Below are positions 30,801-41,788 of a stretch of 64,000 nucleotides of DNA, piece by piece. Position 1 is the first letter of the stretch. Each line of letters starts with the position of its first letter. The translations under genes were made by a program, and so were the position numbers. The notes below the pieces were generated by a model. The model saw only the letters and a list, made by a program, of their open reading frames with translations, was not told the origin of the DNA and made no database searches. This stretch comes from Eukaryota sp. TZLM1-RC. Its lineage: Eukaryota > Metamonada: BaSk clade. The stretch is from positions 1,922,001-1,986,000 of the forward strand of contig JAUPSS010000003.1 in the NCBI GenBank assembly GCA_040285825.1. Direction: 5' to 3'.

Positions 30801-33368
30801 CTAATTAGACAAAAACTTGGCAAATTCAGAGTCAAACTCCCCTTCAAATGATGATTCAGACTCAAATCCAAGCTTTTTTTGTGTGCATTTAGCATAAAAA
30901 GTGATCAAAGATTGACTATAGGCCAGAATATCGATGAAATTTTGAAATTTTGCAGCTGTCACCTTGACCAAATTTTCATCAAAAGTAGCAATCAATGATA
31001 CAAAATCAAAATAAATAGTCCGCAGTTGTTCATCCTCAAAATTATCTGGATTATATATTAAAACAGAAGAAACTAAATTGAAAAAAGAATTGAGTTGTTG
31101 GGACTTTAAATGGCTATCATTAGTTAAATAGGCCAATGATTTAGAAATTAAACGTTGAGAATTAAATTCTAAAGAGTTTTTGGCGAAGGAATTGCCAAAT
31201 ACTAGCCAACTTAGTAAATTATTAGTTTGAAATTCTGAATTGCAAATATTTTGAATAATGGCATGGACATTGGATTTGGGTTTTAAATAACGACAAAATG
31301 ATTTGGATAATGAAATTTTAGACGAAAATTTCGGAGATGGGTTTGACAAAAAATTTACCACAAAATTGGAAAAACTTGAATCAAAATGAGAAATATGATT
31401 AAAAATACCAAAAGAATCATTTCCAATCCAATCAAAAAATGATTGGATAACCTCATCGTGGTGACTGTTGACGTTTACAGGATTCAATAACACACAAAAG
31501 GCTTTATACAATGGTGTTATTAATTCTTCATTGACTTTTGGAATTAATTCAGCATGGTTTTTCAACAAAATAAATACTGATTTAGTAAATAATTCGATAG
31601 GAAAACATGGGAGAAAACCATTTCGAACAACAGTCTTCAAAAGTCTTCTTGAATTCTGAAGAAATTTGTGGTGATTTATAAAAGAGCTCATGAGACTAAA
31701 ATTTTGGGATGTAATAAAAGTACAAATTTTCATCAAAGAAAACAACAACTCAGGGTGAGAGTAAGTTGAAAAAGAGCTTATTATCAAAGAAAAGAGCTCA
31801 ACATGAGAGTCAATCACGAATGATTGATCGACTTCCAAACAGGAGGTCAAAAATAATAGCAAATTCGACATTCGTGAGCTGTACTTGTCAGGACTCAAAA
31901 TTTTCTGTTTTGATCTCTTTTTTGGTTTGACATTTGCAATTATTGATTTAATTTCGTCTAAAATTAAATTGATGATATGTGTAAATGTGGAATCAGTCTT
32001 TGATTGACTATTTGATTGAGTGATCTGTTCTGATATGATTGTTAAAAATTTGACAGGTGTCAACTTGACATCAGATAATTGAGAACAAAATGAAATAAAA
32101 ATGTTTGAAAATTTTGTTATAAAAGAAGAGCTCAGTTTGTCGTGTGTAAAGATCAACAAAAAAAAGTCTGAAAAATTAAAATATTCATAGCTAAAAGAGG
32201 TCACCACTGATGCTTTGAGTAAAAACGTCATGCTAGAGAAAAATTCGTCCAAATTTTCTACTTCTATAGAATCAAAAATAGAGCTCAACAAAACATGTGA
32301 AAATTTTGGAAGAGAACAGCTCATATTTTCCATCAATTGTTTATCATTAAATATTTGACAAAGTTGACAATTAAATTGATTAAGAATTGCTTGCAAATTA
32401 ATGAATGGAATTTCAAAATTTTCGATAAAAAACATAGCATTCAAAATTGAAAATTTCGTAAATTTTCTTTCAAATAAATCGGAAATTAATGTCGATATTA
32501 TAGAATTGAAAGTAAACTTGGAAAAAAATGGTTTAAATATGGTTAAATTATTGATAATATTACAAACAACCCCAGAAAATTCTTCAAAAGTCAATGAATT
32601 TTGATTTGATGACGTGATCAAATGCTCAAATACAACAAGACTTGAATCAAAAGTATCAGAAAATAATTGATTGAGAATAATAAATGAAGGTAAGGTCATA
32701 ATTATGATTGATAGATCAAAATTGCGAAGAAAAGAGCTGACTACTTGCTGACAATGTGACAGATTGAATTCCGAAATACTTGAATTTTTAAAAATTTCAT
32801 TCAAAACTTGATCCTTCTTTTGAGCTTTTGTTGACGTGATTTGATTGTTTGGGTTGACGATAGTTAACATCAAACAAGAAGGTAATTCATTGATCAGGGT
32901 AGAAATTATCAAATATTCGTCAATCAATTCTTGGGAAAGTGATTCTAAATCAGTAACTTCTTGGTTTAAAACAGAGAAATTGATGAGGATAAATTCAAAA
33001 CATTCCTCAAAGAGAGACAAGACTGTAATAGGTGACCGACTGTTGAAGTAGAAGCTGGCACTAGACCGTTGTGAAGGGTCTTGGGAAAAGGTGAATCGTA
33101 CGAGGTCGACAAATGCGTAAAATCTAACATGAGAGGGAAAGCAAGGTGAGAGTAGGTGAGTGAGAAGGGTAGCATTAGACTGAATTGGAGAAAAGATTGA
33201 TTGAGCGAGAGAGGGGTTGTTTGTAAGGAGTTTAGCGAAGAGCTCGATAGTGGCAGGTTCAGCATGTGGAGAGGAGAGGAGAGTGATGAGCTTTGGTAGA
33301 CATTGAGTTAAGGAATCCAATACATCCTCATAATACATTGAAAAGGTATAAGAACAATTCAACGACAT
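30801..33368 (-). CDS. Large helical (HEAT/ARM-like) protein, 855 aa, unrecognised
   Basis: This single long frame of 855 codons is composed almost entirely of amphipathic helices with many Leu, Ile, Phe, Ser and Asn. Examples are LPKLITLLSSPHAEPATIELFAKLLTNN near the N-terminus and repeated LL..F..S.SNF..FS patterns throughout. This suggests an alpha-solenoid of the HEAT/ARM type. A basic patch (NVKPKKRSKQKILSPDKYSS) lies near residue 490 and could be a nuclear-localisation or linker segment. The C-terminus is acidic (SESSFEGEFDSEFAKFLSN). No transmembrane segment is evident. The start Met is the first in frame, about 40 bp inside the transcript-like region. The exact family was not recognised. 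It stands alone between syntaxin and a family B fragment. Confidence 0.75.
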   Translation of the reverse strand: MSLNCSYTFSMYYEDVLDSLTQCLPKLITLLSSPHAEPATIELFAKLLTNNPSLAQSIFSPIQSNATLLTHLLSPCFPSHVRFYAFVDLVRFTFSQDPSQRSSASFYFNSRSPITVLSLFEECFEFILINFSVLNQEVTDLESLSQELIDEYLIISTLINELPSCLMLTIVNPNNQITSTKAQKKDQVLNEIFKNSSISEFNLSHCQQVVSSFLRNFDLSIIIMTLPSFIILNQLFSDTFDSSLVVFEHLITSSNQNSLTFEEFSGVVCNIINNLTIFKPFFSKFTFNSIISTLISDLFERKFTKFSILNAMFFIENFEIPFINLQAILNQFNCQLCQIFNDKQLMENMSCSLPKFSHVLLSSIFDSIEVENLDEFFSSMTFLLKASVVTSFSYEYFNFSDFFLLIFTHDKLSSSFITKFSNIFISFCSQLSDVKLTPVKFLTIISEQITQSNSQSKTDSTFTHIINLILDEIKSIIANVKPKKRSKQKILSPDKYSSRMSNLLLFLTSCLEVDQSFVIDSHVELFSLIISSFSTYSHPELLFSLMKICTFITSQNFSLMSSFINHHKFLQNSRRLLKTVVRNGFLPCFPIELFTKSVFILLKNHAELIPKVNEELITPLYKAFCVLLNPVNVNSHHDEVIQSFFDWIGNDSFGIFNHISHFDSSFSNFVVNFLSNPSPKFSSKISLSKSFCRYLKPKSNVHAIIQNICNSEFQTNNLLSWLVFGNSFAKNSLEFNSQRLISKSLAYLTNDSHLKSQQLNSFFNLVSSVLIYNPDNFEDEQLRTIYFDFVSLIATFDENLVKVTAAKFQNFIDILAYSQSLITFYAKCTQKKLGFESESSFEGEFDSEFAKFLSN

Positions 33369-33859
33369 CTTGGTTCAATAAATTTTGTCTTATCTGCTAT
33401 TCCCTATAAAATGCAAAAGAGTTTTTCGTCTTCAAAAGACTGGAGAAACCAAGTTTTATGAAAAGCATGGCACTTCATCATTTAGACTTCTAATTAGTGT
33501 GAAATGATTCACAAAAGCCAGTTCTGTGTCACCAAAATAGGATTTCTTTTTTCGATTTGGTACTTTCGTTGCACTTGCTATATTATGCAGTTCTTCTGAA
33601 TATGGTCATGTCTGGTAAAGTAATTCTTTATTCTTCTATTTCTGTTTGATCGACTTCCATGTTAACTGTCCAATGATTCACAATTAGATAAATTCGTTGT
33701 TGAATTAGACCAAATTGTACATATGTTTTACCTTGAAAGCTGTCATCAACTAATCAATAAGCAGGTACATAAATAATGTATTGAGTGCAATTTAACACCA
33801 GAAACTGTTCGGATACAAATGTTATTAGAAGGTATTATTATAAAATATTGTACTCACCA
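33369..33859. other. Intergenic upstream of the 855-aa gene
   Basis: AT-rich; presumably holds its promoter. Nothing else is seen. Confidence 0.4.
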
Positions 33860-34450
33860 CAAATGAATTTATTGAACAATTTATAAATCTACATCTAAAC
33901 AATCCATCTCTCCCAAAACAAGACAACTAAATACAACTCTCTCCTAGTGAAATCCGAAACCATCTTCAAAATCACATTAAAAGTAGAAACTTCAATGCTA
34001 TGCTGCCAAAATAAACTATTCTAATTGTTATTTGTTTAACCACATAGTTGTTTAGTTTTTTTCCAAAATCAATTTTTCACACTATAAATCTATTTTCTCA
34101 AACTCCACATCTTTCATGGAAATTTTATGCACAGCGTATTTTTCCTAAAATCTTACTGCTGATAACAATCAGCTAGAATCCAGATCGTACATCCCTTTAA
34201 AAACAGAATTCTATTTTCTGAATTCTATTTTGGCACAAAGTTCGGTCAAAAAATCTTCCTGTTCTACTATTGACAATTGTAGAGCAACTGTTTGAAAAAA
34301 TGCAGCAGTTTTACCCAAGTACCAAATAATGAAAAAGCAACGGGACAAATAAGGTATTAGGTATGCGAGTTGGAATTCAAATTATTGATCTTTTTTCAGC
34401 AGAATACTTGATGTTGTTTTTTCTTCCTCACCGAAAGTACCATGAAAAGT
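33860..34450 (-). mobile_element. Family B retroelement, 3' fragments
   Basis: 33870-34020 matches the family B 3' UTR (TCCATCTCTCCCAAAAC; compare 35.99 kb). 34190-34430 encodes, in broken frames, CPVAFSLFGTW.K..HFF and NRILFLKG, the C-terminal tail. Two remnants, possibly of one copy, lie just upstream of the YrhK-like gene. Confidence 0.68.
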
Positions 34451-34579
34451 GACAATATTGAACAAGAAACTACAATTAATTCATTATTCAGATTTGTTAA
34501 TGAATGAACCAAAATCCTTCACTCACACATCCTTACCCTTCTCTAGGACATGTTTTCTTAGCAACACGCACTGTACTAC

Positions 34580-35032
34580 ATGGATCTAGGCACTATATTT
34601 GCTGGCTTCCTCTTCTTGGTAGGTTCCATATTGTTCATACCGTTTCTTCCTCCCTTCTACACTTTGTTGGGATCTTTTTGCTTTCTGCTTGGTTCATTCG
34701 TTGTTTTTTTCATGTCCCAGTCCAGTCCTAACTTATCCTCTTTCACCTCCTCTTGCGCATACGTTCTAGGCAGTTTGTTGTTTTGTTCACCGTCGACAGA
34801 TTGGTTTGGGTCTGTTGTTTTTGCAGTCGGTTGTGTCATCTCTATTTCAGCTTTGGATTCCAAGGTTTCTCCAGCTTTTGTTAGTAATTTTTGTTTTATT
34901 GTAGGATGTTTATTGTTCTTAATCAATGACATTGTTTTCTATTATTTAGCTGTTGGGTTTTTTATCATTGGAAGTTTTCTACTACTGTTTACAGGATATC
35001 AAGCTTCTAAACCACTTGTTATCTCTGTTTGA
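34580..35032 (+). CDS. YrhK-like multi-pass membrane protein, 150 aa
   Basis: This small protein is almost wholly hydrophobic, with about six membrane segments. The segments repeat a G(S/C)..F/L.G pattern: IFAGFLFLVGSILFIP, LLGSFCFLLGSFVVFF, YVLGSLLFCS, VVFAVGCVISI, CFIVGCLLFL and LAVGFFIIGSFLLLF. Such tandem FxxGSxxF units are typical of YrhK-domain proteins, which carry pairs of such helices. The function of the family is unknown. The ATG at 34580 begins with the acidic-hydrophobic MDLGTIFAG. An upstream alternative frame is a shadow. Confidence is moderate for the family, high that it is a membrane protein. Confidence 0.65.
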   Translation: MDLGTIFAGFLFLVGSILFIPFLPPFYTLLGSFCFLLGSFVVFFMSQSSPNLSSFTSSCAYVLGSLLFCSPSTDWFGSVVFAVGCVISISALDSKVSPAFVSNFCFIVGCLLFLINDIVFYYLAVGFFIIGSFLLLFTGYQASKPLVISV

Positions 35033-35826
35033 AGCTGTTTGACACGTCATTACACGTGGCAGTGGTTAATGTGATTTGTTGTTTTCGAGCAGTTGAAGAA
35101 TTGCAGTAGGTATCATCAGTTTCAAGATTATTATCTGCCAACTTTGCTGCAAATATATTTGAATTAAAAGCTGATTTCAGTAACTTAAAAGTAGATGATT
35201 AGTTGGAAGGATTATCACTAACGAGGTCCGATACGATTTCTTGGTAATTGGGTCAAAGCCCATCAGATGTTACTTGATCTTTTGTTATCTTGCTACCCTG
35301 GTGTATGAGAACGGACAAGTTCTATTTGGCATAAAATCGATTACGGTTCAGCATTTCGTTAGAACAATCTCGAAAATTTGAGACAATTTCTTACTTGGTG
35401 AAGGATAGCACATGTAGTACATTTAGTATCTATAAGACGTCCAAAAGGCCACAAATCAAATCTAAATCTCATATTGGTAACCTATACAAAACAGCTCAAA
35501 ACGAAGCAATATTTTTGAGGTAGTTGCATCATAAAGGAAAACAATGGCTTGACACAAATGTGTTGTAAAAATGTACAAAAAGCAGTATCAATAAATTAAT
35601 TGTGAGCAATTCCTCAATAAAAAGAGGGACATTTTCCCAGTAGAACAAATTTTTAAATTGTCTTGTTCAAATGTCCTAAGGAATAAGTGCAAAAAATTCA
35701 AAGGGTGCTTCGTATGAAGCAATGTAGAACAAAGTAATTGTTCAAATAATTGTTTTAAAAATAAATAGAGTGTATCTTCATCATCATCCGAATATTGAGG
35801 AATTTTGATAAAAAATAAAAATTTTC
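35033..35826. other. Intergenic
   Basis: No gene is recognised. The minus-strand Pol III terminator of the tRNA lies at its right edge. Confidence 0.4.
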
Positions 35827-35897
35827 TCGGTCACGGGGAATCGAACCCCGGCCTCCCGCGTGACAGGCGGGGATACTCACCACTATACTATGACCGA
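35827..35897 (-). tRNA. tRNA-Asp (GUC)
   Basis: A complete cloverleaf folds on the minus strand. The 7-bp acceptor stem pairs TCGGTCA with TGACCGA. The D arm follows, then the anticodon arm CCCGC-CTGTCAC-GCGGG with anticodon GTC, a 5-nt variable loop, and the T arm CGGGG-TTCGATT-CCCCG. A-box and B-box regions are canonical. A T-rich run (TTTTTATTTTTT) follows on the minus strand as a Pol III terminator. There is no intron. Confidence 0.96.
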
Positions 35898-35984
35898 CTT
35901 CAATAACGGTGATTTTTGTCCCGTCACGTTTCTCTTAGTTTCAATAATATGTATTTAATATTCATTAAAAAACTTATAAATGAA

Positions 35985-37307
35985 CATTTAAATAATCCAT
36001 CTCTCCCAAAACCAAGCAACTAGATACAACTTTCTCATAGTGAGATGCAAGAGAAAGCAAAGCATCAGAAACCAACTTCAACATCCCCTTAACAATAAAA
36101 ATCACAGTTTTATTTTGCCAAAACTATCTTTTGAAATTTCTTTATTTTTTAAAAAACAATATTTTATTCAACAACGAAAATGAAAACATAAAATACACAA
36201 TTAAAACTCCACATCCTCAAAACCTGCCTCCCCTACATCAAAACAATTATTTGCCAAACCAAAAATTCAGAAAATTTCCCAAAAGAAGACTGAATCAGAA
36301 ATCAGTTTTACCATTCCCTTAAAAATAGAAAATACAATCCTGTTTTGCCAGTAAACACGATTGAAAATTCTTCCAGTTCTTTCCTTTACAACTACAACAA
36401 AATCCTCAAGGAAAGCCATAGCAGCCTTACCCAAAGATCCAAGCAAAGAAAATACAAAGGGACATAAATTATATTGGGCATGAGAATTTTCATTAATCGA
36501 GGAAATGGGTTTCGCATATTTAGCAATTTTATATTTTTCGCCTGCAAGAAGAGGATTATTTACATCCGAGTTAATGAGATGTTCGTTAGAGGAATTACAA
36601 GGGTCAATAGACATGGCGTCTAAAATAGTAAAACTACCATTTAAACCGGGAACAACTAGATCACCTCTTGTCAGACCCAAAGAAGCTCTATTGTAACGCG
36701 TACTATCAATATTGGGATCATCAAGAATGAATTTTGATAACAGCGGTTCTAAAAAGGAATCTACTCGATATGATTTGCACATTACATAAATTTGGTCCCT
36801 GACGTTATTATGCACTTTGCTTCTAAATGTAATGAAATGTTTACAGTTCAAAAAATGAGTAAACAAAAGAGGTTTACCACATTTACAAGTTAAATGATTG
36901 GGCAAATTGTTTGGCCACAGAAAACAACGAAAACGCATGTTTGAAAGCCATTCATTGTTTTTTAACAAAAGTCCATAAACAGAGGGAATTTGAGTTACTA
37001 AAGCAACAACAGAGCTATCACGAATATCCTTTAAAAAATTACCGAAAGCAAGTTTTTTAGTTTTGGCCAAGCCAAGTCTTACTTCATAATCCAAGCAATT
37101 TCTGTTAGTTCTTTTGAAAATCATTTCAAAATCTGCCAAAAAACGTATAGCCGTGGGAGCAAGTGAACCAAATAGAGAAAACACCAATGGATACAAATTG
37201 TATTTTACATGCTGTTGATTGGACAATTTAATTAAAGGTTCATTGTATTTTTTGATATTCAAATTTTCAGCATTTGATAGAAGATGATGAATTTCAGAAT
37301 TAACAAG
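35985..37307 (-). mobile_element. Family B retroelement 3' portion (left part of mosaic)
   Basis: The open segment 36267-37346 (359 codons) is a patchwork of family B. It begins with a C-terminal tail (LVNSEIHHLLSNAENL ... GSLAPTAIRFLADFEMIFKRTNRN). It then jumps back to the middle of the protein (CLDYEVRLGLAKTK ... CKCGKPLLFTHFLNC knuckle), through the endonuclease (RGDLVVPGLNGSFTILDAM) to a second tail (FNRVYWQNRIVFSIFKGMVK). It therefore joins two copies. The 3' UTR spans 35985-36260. At 37304-37307 it meets the LTR element. Confidence 0.85.
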
Positions 37308-38491
37308 TGTTGGGTTCCACTGCAGTGACCAAAGGAAAAGCTGCATTAATTAACAAAAACAGAATTTAAACTATTGCCACGTCATCACACGTGATTTGAT
37401 GTTATCCAACATCTAACAATACCCCTTCTTCACCTCTCCTCTTTGATGATGGCAAATTCTTTGTTAAAGGATTGAGGACAACTTCAAACGGTTCTTCATT
37501 CGGGGAATCATTATCATGAACAGTCAGCACGTCACCAAGGCGTGATTTAGAACAAGTATTGGTAACTACTTCATTAACAACACAAAGAACAGTGTTCACT
37601 TTTTCTAGTTCTATAACACTGTGAACGTTGGTGGATCTTGTAGCGTCGTGATTCTGGACATTATTATTGTGGGGAGGGCAATTAAGAGCAATATGACCTG
37701 GCATATGACATCTATAGCAATTTTTGGTAGCAATATCTGTATCTCTAAAAGCTGAACGGAAATTTCAAGTATACAGAATTTCTGATTAAACTTTAGATCT
37801 ATCATGGGCAACAATTCCTTTAGTACCGACCTGCACAAGAGTTTTGAAATCAGGAATCAATTGGTCATTAATACGAAAGAGAGGGGATTCAGCAAGTCCT
37901 TTGGGAGTAATACCAGCGGCAAATTGTTTCATAAACACAGAATTAAAAATGACAAGACAGTCAGCCTTTTCCTTTTCCTTCAGAAAGCTTCTGAGGTCAT
38001 CGTTCATTCTTTCTTTGGCACTTGTAATTTTTACGTTCATTTTCAACCGAGACAGGGTTGGAGGTTGTAGTAGGAGGAAAAATTGTTTAGGACTGCAGAT
38101 AGTTGAACAACACACTATCAGAATATTTAATTTTAGGTTCATACAACTCTAACGACTTTGAAATAGAAGAATCTACAGAGAGTCTTAACAAAACCATTTT
38201 AGTGTTATCAGTGACAGACTGATACACTTCAAATTCGCTCAAAAACATTCATACATCTCCCTCGGACAGCGAGGTTAGATAGGGACGGTCGACAGGACGC
38301 ATCTAACGGTTTTACCAAAGGCAGGAACAAGAACATTGACGGTACAGGGACTGGGACAGGGTCAAGAACAAAAAAGTTATTATTGGGTTTTACTGCAGTA
38401 ACCAAAAGAAAAGATTTTATAATTGACAAAAACCGAATTTCAACTATTGCCACGTCATCACCAGTGATTTCATGTTATCCAAAATCTAACA
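37308..38491 (-). mobile_element. Small LTR retrotransposon, family 2, copy A (1184 bp)
   Basis: LTRs of 111 bp lie at 38381-38491 (5' LTR) and 37308-37418 (3' LTR), with TG...CA ends on the coding strand (one end mutated at 38381-38383). The 4-bp target duplication CAAG lies at 37304-37307 and 38492-38495. The interior encodes only a gag-like protein on the minus strand, in broken frames: MNVKITSAKERMNDDLRSFLKEKEKADCLV ... GITPKGLAES ... DFKTLVQVG (37786-38142). A CCHC knuckle CYRCHMPGHIALNC follows (about 37670-37720), then ELEKVNTVLCVVNEV (37402-37704). A purine-rich tract precedes the 3' LTR. No polymerase is present. Confidence 0.88.
37402..38142 (-). pseudogene. Gag-like ORF of LTR family 2, broken
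   Basis: This is a gag-type protein with a helical capsid-like part (residues of 37786-38142: DLRSFLKEKEKADCL.IFNS.F.KQFAAGITPKGLA), one CCHC zinc knuckle and a C-terminal tail (SKSRLGDVLTVHDND ... EPFEVVLNPLTKNLPSS). Frames change at about 37800 and 37700. The copy at 62.8-63.26 kb lacks the knuckle. Confidence 0.75.
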
Positions 38492-39189
38492 CAAGCCTTT
38501 TATTTGAGACATTAGAAGGATCATCAGACATTACATCCAATAAAATGGAGGTTCCATCTAATCTGGGTAATATGACATCACCTATATATTCTTAGAAAAT
38601 CATCATCAGCATCAAACAGGTTTGACAACAAAGTTCCAAAAAGGATTAAATTTTATGAGACCTACACATAAAATTAAATTGGTCTTTGACAGCAACATTG
38701 CTTCTAAGAATAATATGATGTTTACAATTTAACAAATGAGTAAGTATAATTTTTTGAGTACAATTACAAATTGAATTATGAGGCAAATTATGGTGCCAGA
38801 TAAAAGAACGAAGTCTCTTTCTTTTTTCTTTCTGATGCTGAAAATTTCAAAATCAAAAAATACAATGAACCTTTGTCCAAATTGTCCAGTCAACAGCATG
38901 CAAAATACAATTTGTATCCATTTGTATTTTCTTTTTTTGGTTCACTTGCTCCAACGGCTATACGTTTTTTGGCAGATTTTGAAATGATTGTAAAGAGAAG
39001 AACTAACAGAAATTTCGACAGATTGTTTTGGCAAAATAAAACTGTGTTTTTTCTTGTTAAGGGGATGTTGAAGATGGTTTCTGATGCTTTGCTTTCTCAC
39101 TATGAGAGAATTGCATCTAGTTGCTTGATTTTGGGAGAGATGGATTATTTAAATCTTCATTTATAAGTTTTTTAATATTTGAATATTTA
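38492..39189. mobile_element. Family B mosaic: endonuclease (-) joined to an inverted tail (+)
   Basis: 38496-38835 (-) encodes the family B knuckle and endonuclease (broken; GDV.LPRL.. region) upstream of the LTR insertion. 38836-39175 (+) encodes the family B tail in the opposite direction (AENFKIKKYNEPLSKLSSQQHAKYNLYPFVFSFFGSLAPTAIRFLADFEMIVKRRTNRN...). The same inverted junction occurs at about 61985 in the 62-kb mosaic. Confidence 0.75.
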
Positions 39190-39780
39190 TTGAACATTCA
39201 CACTTAATTAAATTAACTCATAATTTATGGGACGAATATCATTGAACCAAGATTTCCTCTACAGAATCTTGATCTGCTTGTTGTCTAGCTAAAGCTTCTC
39301 TTATTCGAATGAAAAACCAAGGTAATCTATTAATAATGGCAAATGGAATCCGAGAACGCCATAAAAAAATATCAAATCTTTTCATTGTTTTTTCTTGAAC
39401 CATTTTTTGGAAGTCATTCAAAAAAGTTTCTGCTTCATCTGATAATCTTCCATTTATCGAAAATGGGAAAGCAATAAAAACCAGCTGTGTATTTCTATCG
39501 GCATTAGCCTCTTCAATATCTTTATCATGTTTTCTATGTTTCTCTTTTGCTTTAAAATCAAGAGCAGTCACAGGATTCAGTTTTCTTCTGTAAACCAAAG
39601 TATCGTTTGCAACATTACATGAGACAAAGTCAACAAAAGCTTCAGAATTATCAATCCAATCACAGTATACATCACCTCTATCATCAGAACCAAAATTATT
39701 TAGAGAAAGTGTTTCCTTCAGCAGGGGCTCTTTGATACACGAAATTCTTGCAGATTGTGCCATATTGACAACATTCCTGG
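39190..39780 (-). mobile_element. Family A retroelement, 5'-truncated copy
   Basis: The open segment 39239-39763 (174 codons) covers the REL endonuclease (GDVYCDWIDN, AFVDFVSC, VTALDFKAKEK) and the complete C-terminal tail. The frame is intact from its truncation point to the stop. Its 3' end is fused tail-to-tail to a plus-strand family B 3' end, exactly as at 63.73 kb. Confidence 0.88.
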
Positions 39781-40150
39781 TTCTACTTCCAATTAATCAG
39801 CAAAAAATTCTGTTCTCCATGAATTAAAGGAACGTCAAAAATATAATGCTATGAAAAGAGTACAAGATCTCAAAATGTGGGTTATTCGCCCATTATAGCA
39901 AATTTTAAGAATGACAAATTTAATATGTTTCTATAAATCGAAGGAAGAAATTGAATCATGTTCAATTTTCATTTTTGCTAATGGAGCATGTAATTCATTC
40001 AACATTTGCGGCACATTTCCTAACCAGTAACCCAGATTGATAAAAAGACTTAAAAAAATTGACGTTTTTCAATATAATCTGACCATTTTTCCCTTCTTCC
40101 ATCAATGTACATTTTACATTGAATTCTGTATTTCAACAATTTCCAAACAG
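39781..40150 (-). mobile_element. Retroelement RT-thumb fragment, highly decayed
   Basis: The minus strand reads, in broken frames, KHIKFVILKICYNGRITHILRS, matching the KHIKFTIIRLCFSSNFNHIFRS block of family A and the equivalent of family B. The family cannot be assigned. Confidence 0.5.
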
Positions 40151-40369
40151 TTAGTTTTTGCAGATTTGTTTATAAAACAATGATGGCCATGAGACAAACA
40201 ATGGAACTCGAACAATCCTAACAATTCTGTCCTGAGACCAATCCAGGGTTAAAGCGGTTGTTCCTCTGAAATCTTTGTGTTTTAAAAAGCTCATGACGAT
40301 TGAGTGGAATATACTTAAATAAAAAAAGTAATACAAAGTAATGATAAATTTTTGTTAATCAACCAATTT

Positions 40370-41175
40370 CTTATTTAACAAACAGCGAAAAAAACATGAA
40401 ATACACAACTAAAGCTCCACATCCTCAAATTACGCCTCTTTGACCACGAATCAGTTAATTGTCAAAGATTCAGAAAATTTCCCAAAAGAAGAAAGTGAAT
40501 CAAAAATTAGTTTTTGCATTCCCCTATAAATTGAAAACAAAATCCTGTTTTGCGTAAAAAACATGATTGAAATTTCTTTCAGTCCTTTTACTACAACGAC
40601 CATGATTTCTCAAGAAATGCCAATACAGCCTTACCTAAAGTACCGAGCAAAGAATGAAATGAATTAAATTGGACACGATAGTTTTCATTAACAGAACAAA
40701 TAAATTTCGCGTATTTAGCAGCTTTGTATTTTCCTCAACAAGAAGAAAGTTATTGACATCAAAATTAAAGAAATGTTTAGAAGAATTTTAGGGTCATATG
40801 ACATGTCATCTGAAATGGTGAAGCTTCCATTTAAACCGGGAACAACTACTTCACCTCTTGTCAATTTCCATTGAAGCGCTATTGTAATGCGTACTACCAA
40901 TATTGAGGTCATCAAGAATTAATTTTGATAGCAAAGGTTCTAAACATCTACTTCATATAATTTGCACATGACATGAATTGGTCCCTGACATGATTAATTG
41001 TTCATTAAATATGTTGATTCAACCACTCATAAATCAAGATCTACATAATCCCCATATTCGCCAAAAAACACACAATGAGACGCAACAACATTCAAAAGGA
41101 AGCAGTTAATCAGAAACCAACCTCAACATCATGTTGAAAACCAGAAAAACAATTCCACTTTGCCAAATTTATGAT
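40370..41175 (-). mobile_element. Family B 3' fragments, two in tandem
   Basis: 40380-40990 holds a decayed 3' UTR, tail and endonuclease (TRGEVVVPGLNGSFTISDDM, 40715-40915). 41025-41170 is a second 3' UTR-plus-tail fragment (ATCCCCATATTCGCC ... match to 35.99 kb). Both are full of indels. Confidence 0.7.
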
Positions 41176-41788
41176 TAATGATTTACTTTTGTACGAAAGT
41201 CAAGCATTGATTCGAAAAAAAAACAAATTGGGCACATTTTCCTGTACGAAACTTTCATTTTGCCCTGTACGTACTGTTTGAATAATAGAAAATAACTATG
41301 ACAATTTATGTAGTTTCATCTGCTTTCAGTATTACAAATAGATTCACTTTAGAAAAAGGTTAATACGTTTGTATTACAGGTATAAGAAGAATTAATATTG
41401 AAAAATGTGAATCATCTCAAGCACACGAACCTTTCTACTGATACACACTGGTTAAAATTGTAACAGAATGTTCTCTTGCAGTTTCTCAAGTCAAGTTGAA
41501 CACAATACTGATGATCTAAATATCTTTAAAAACAACCATAATCAAAACTTTACATGCAAGCAAATATGAAAAAATTCCAGTTGGAATTCGAAAATCGTCA
41601 GGTATACAATCATGTGTTGAAATGTGGACAATTAGTCTATTACATTTATCTGTATACTTCGCTAGTGGTAATCTTTATAAGGTCCAGTGAAATTTAATTC
41701 TCCTTAATCTTGTTAACTTTTGCCTAAAGCATCACATGAGTGAAACAGTTTCTTCTAAATAGAAATAAACCACAATTGAACTACAATG
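41176..41788. other. Intergenic
   Basis: No gene or repeat is recognised. It is downstream of the RCC1-LRR gene. Confidence 0.4.

Noticed and set aside
34504-34731. Frame starting MNQNPSLTHPYPSL
   Set aside because: It overlaps the YrhK-like membrane gene in another frame and has no conserved features.
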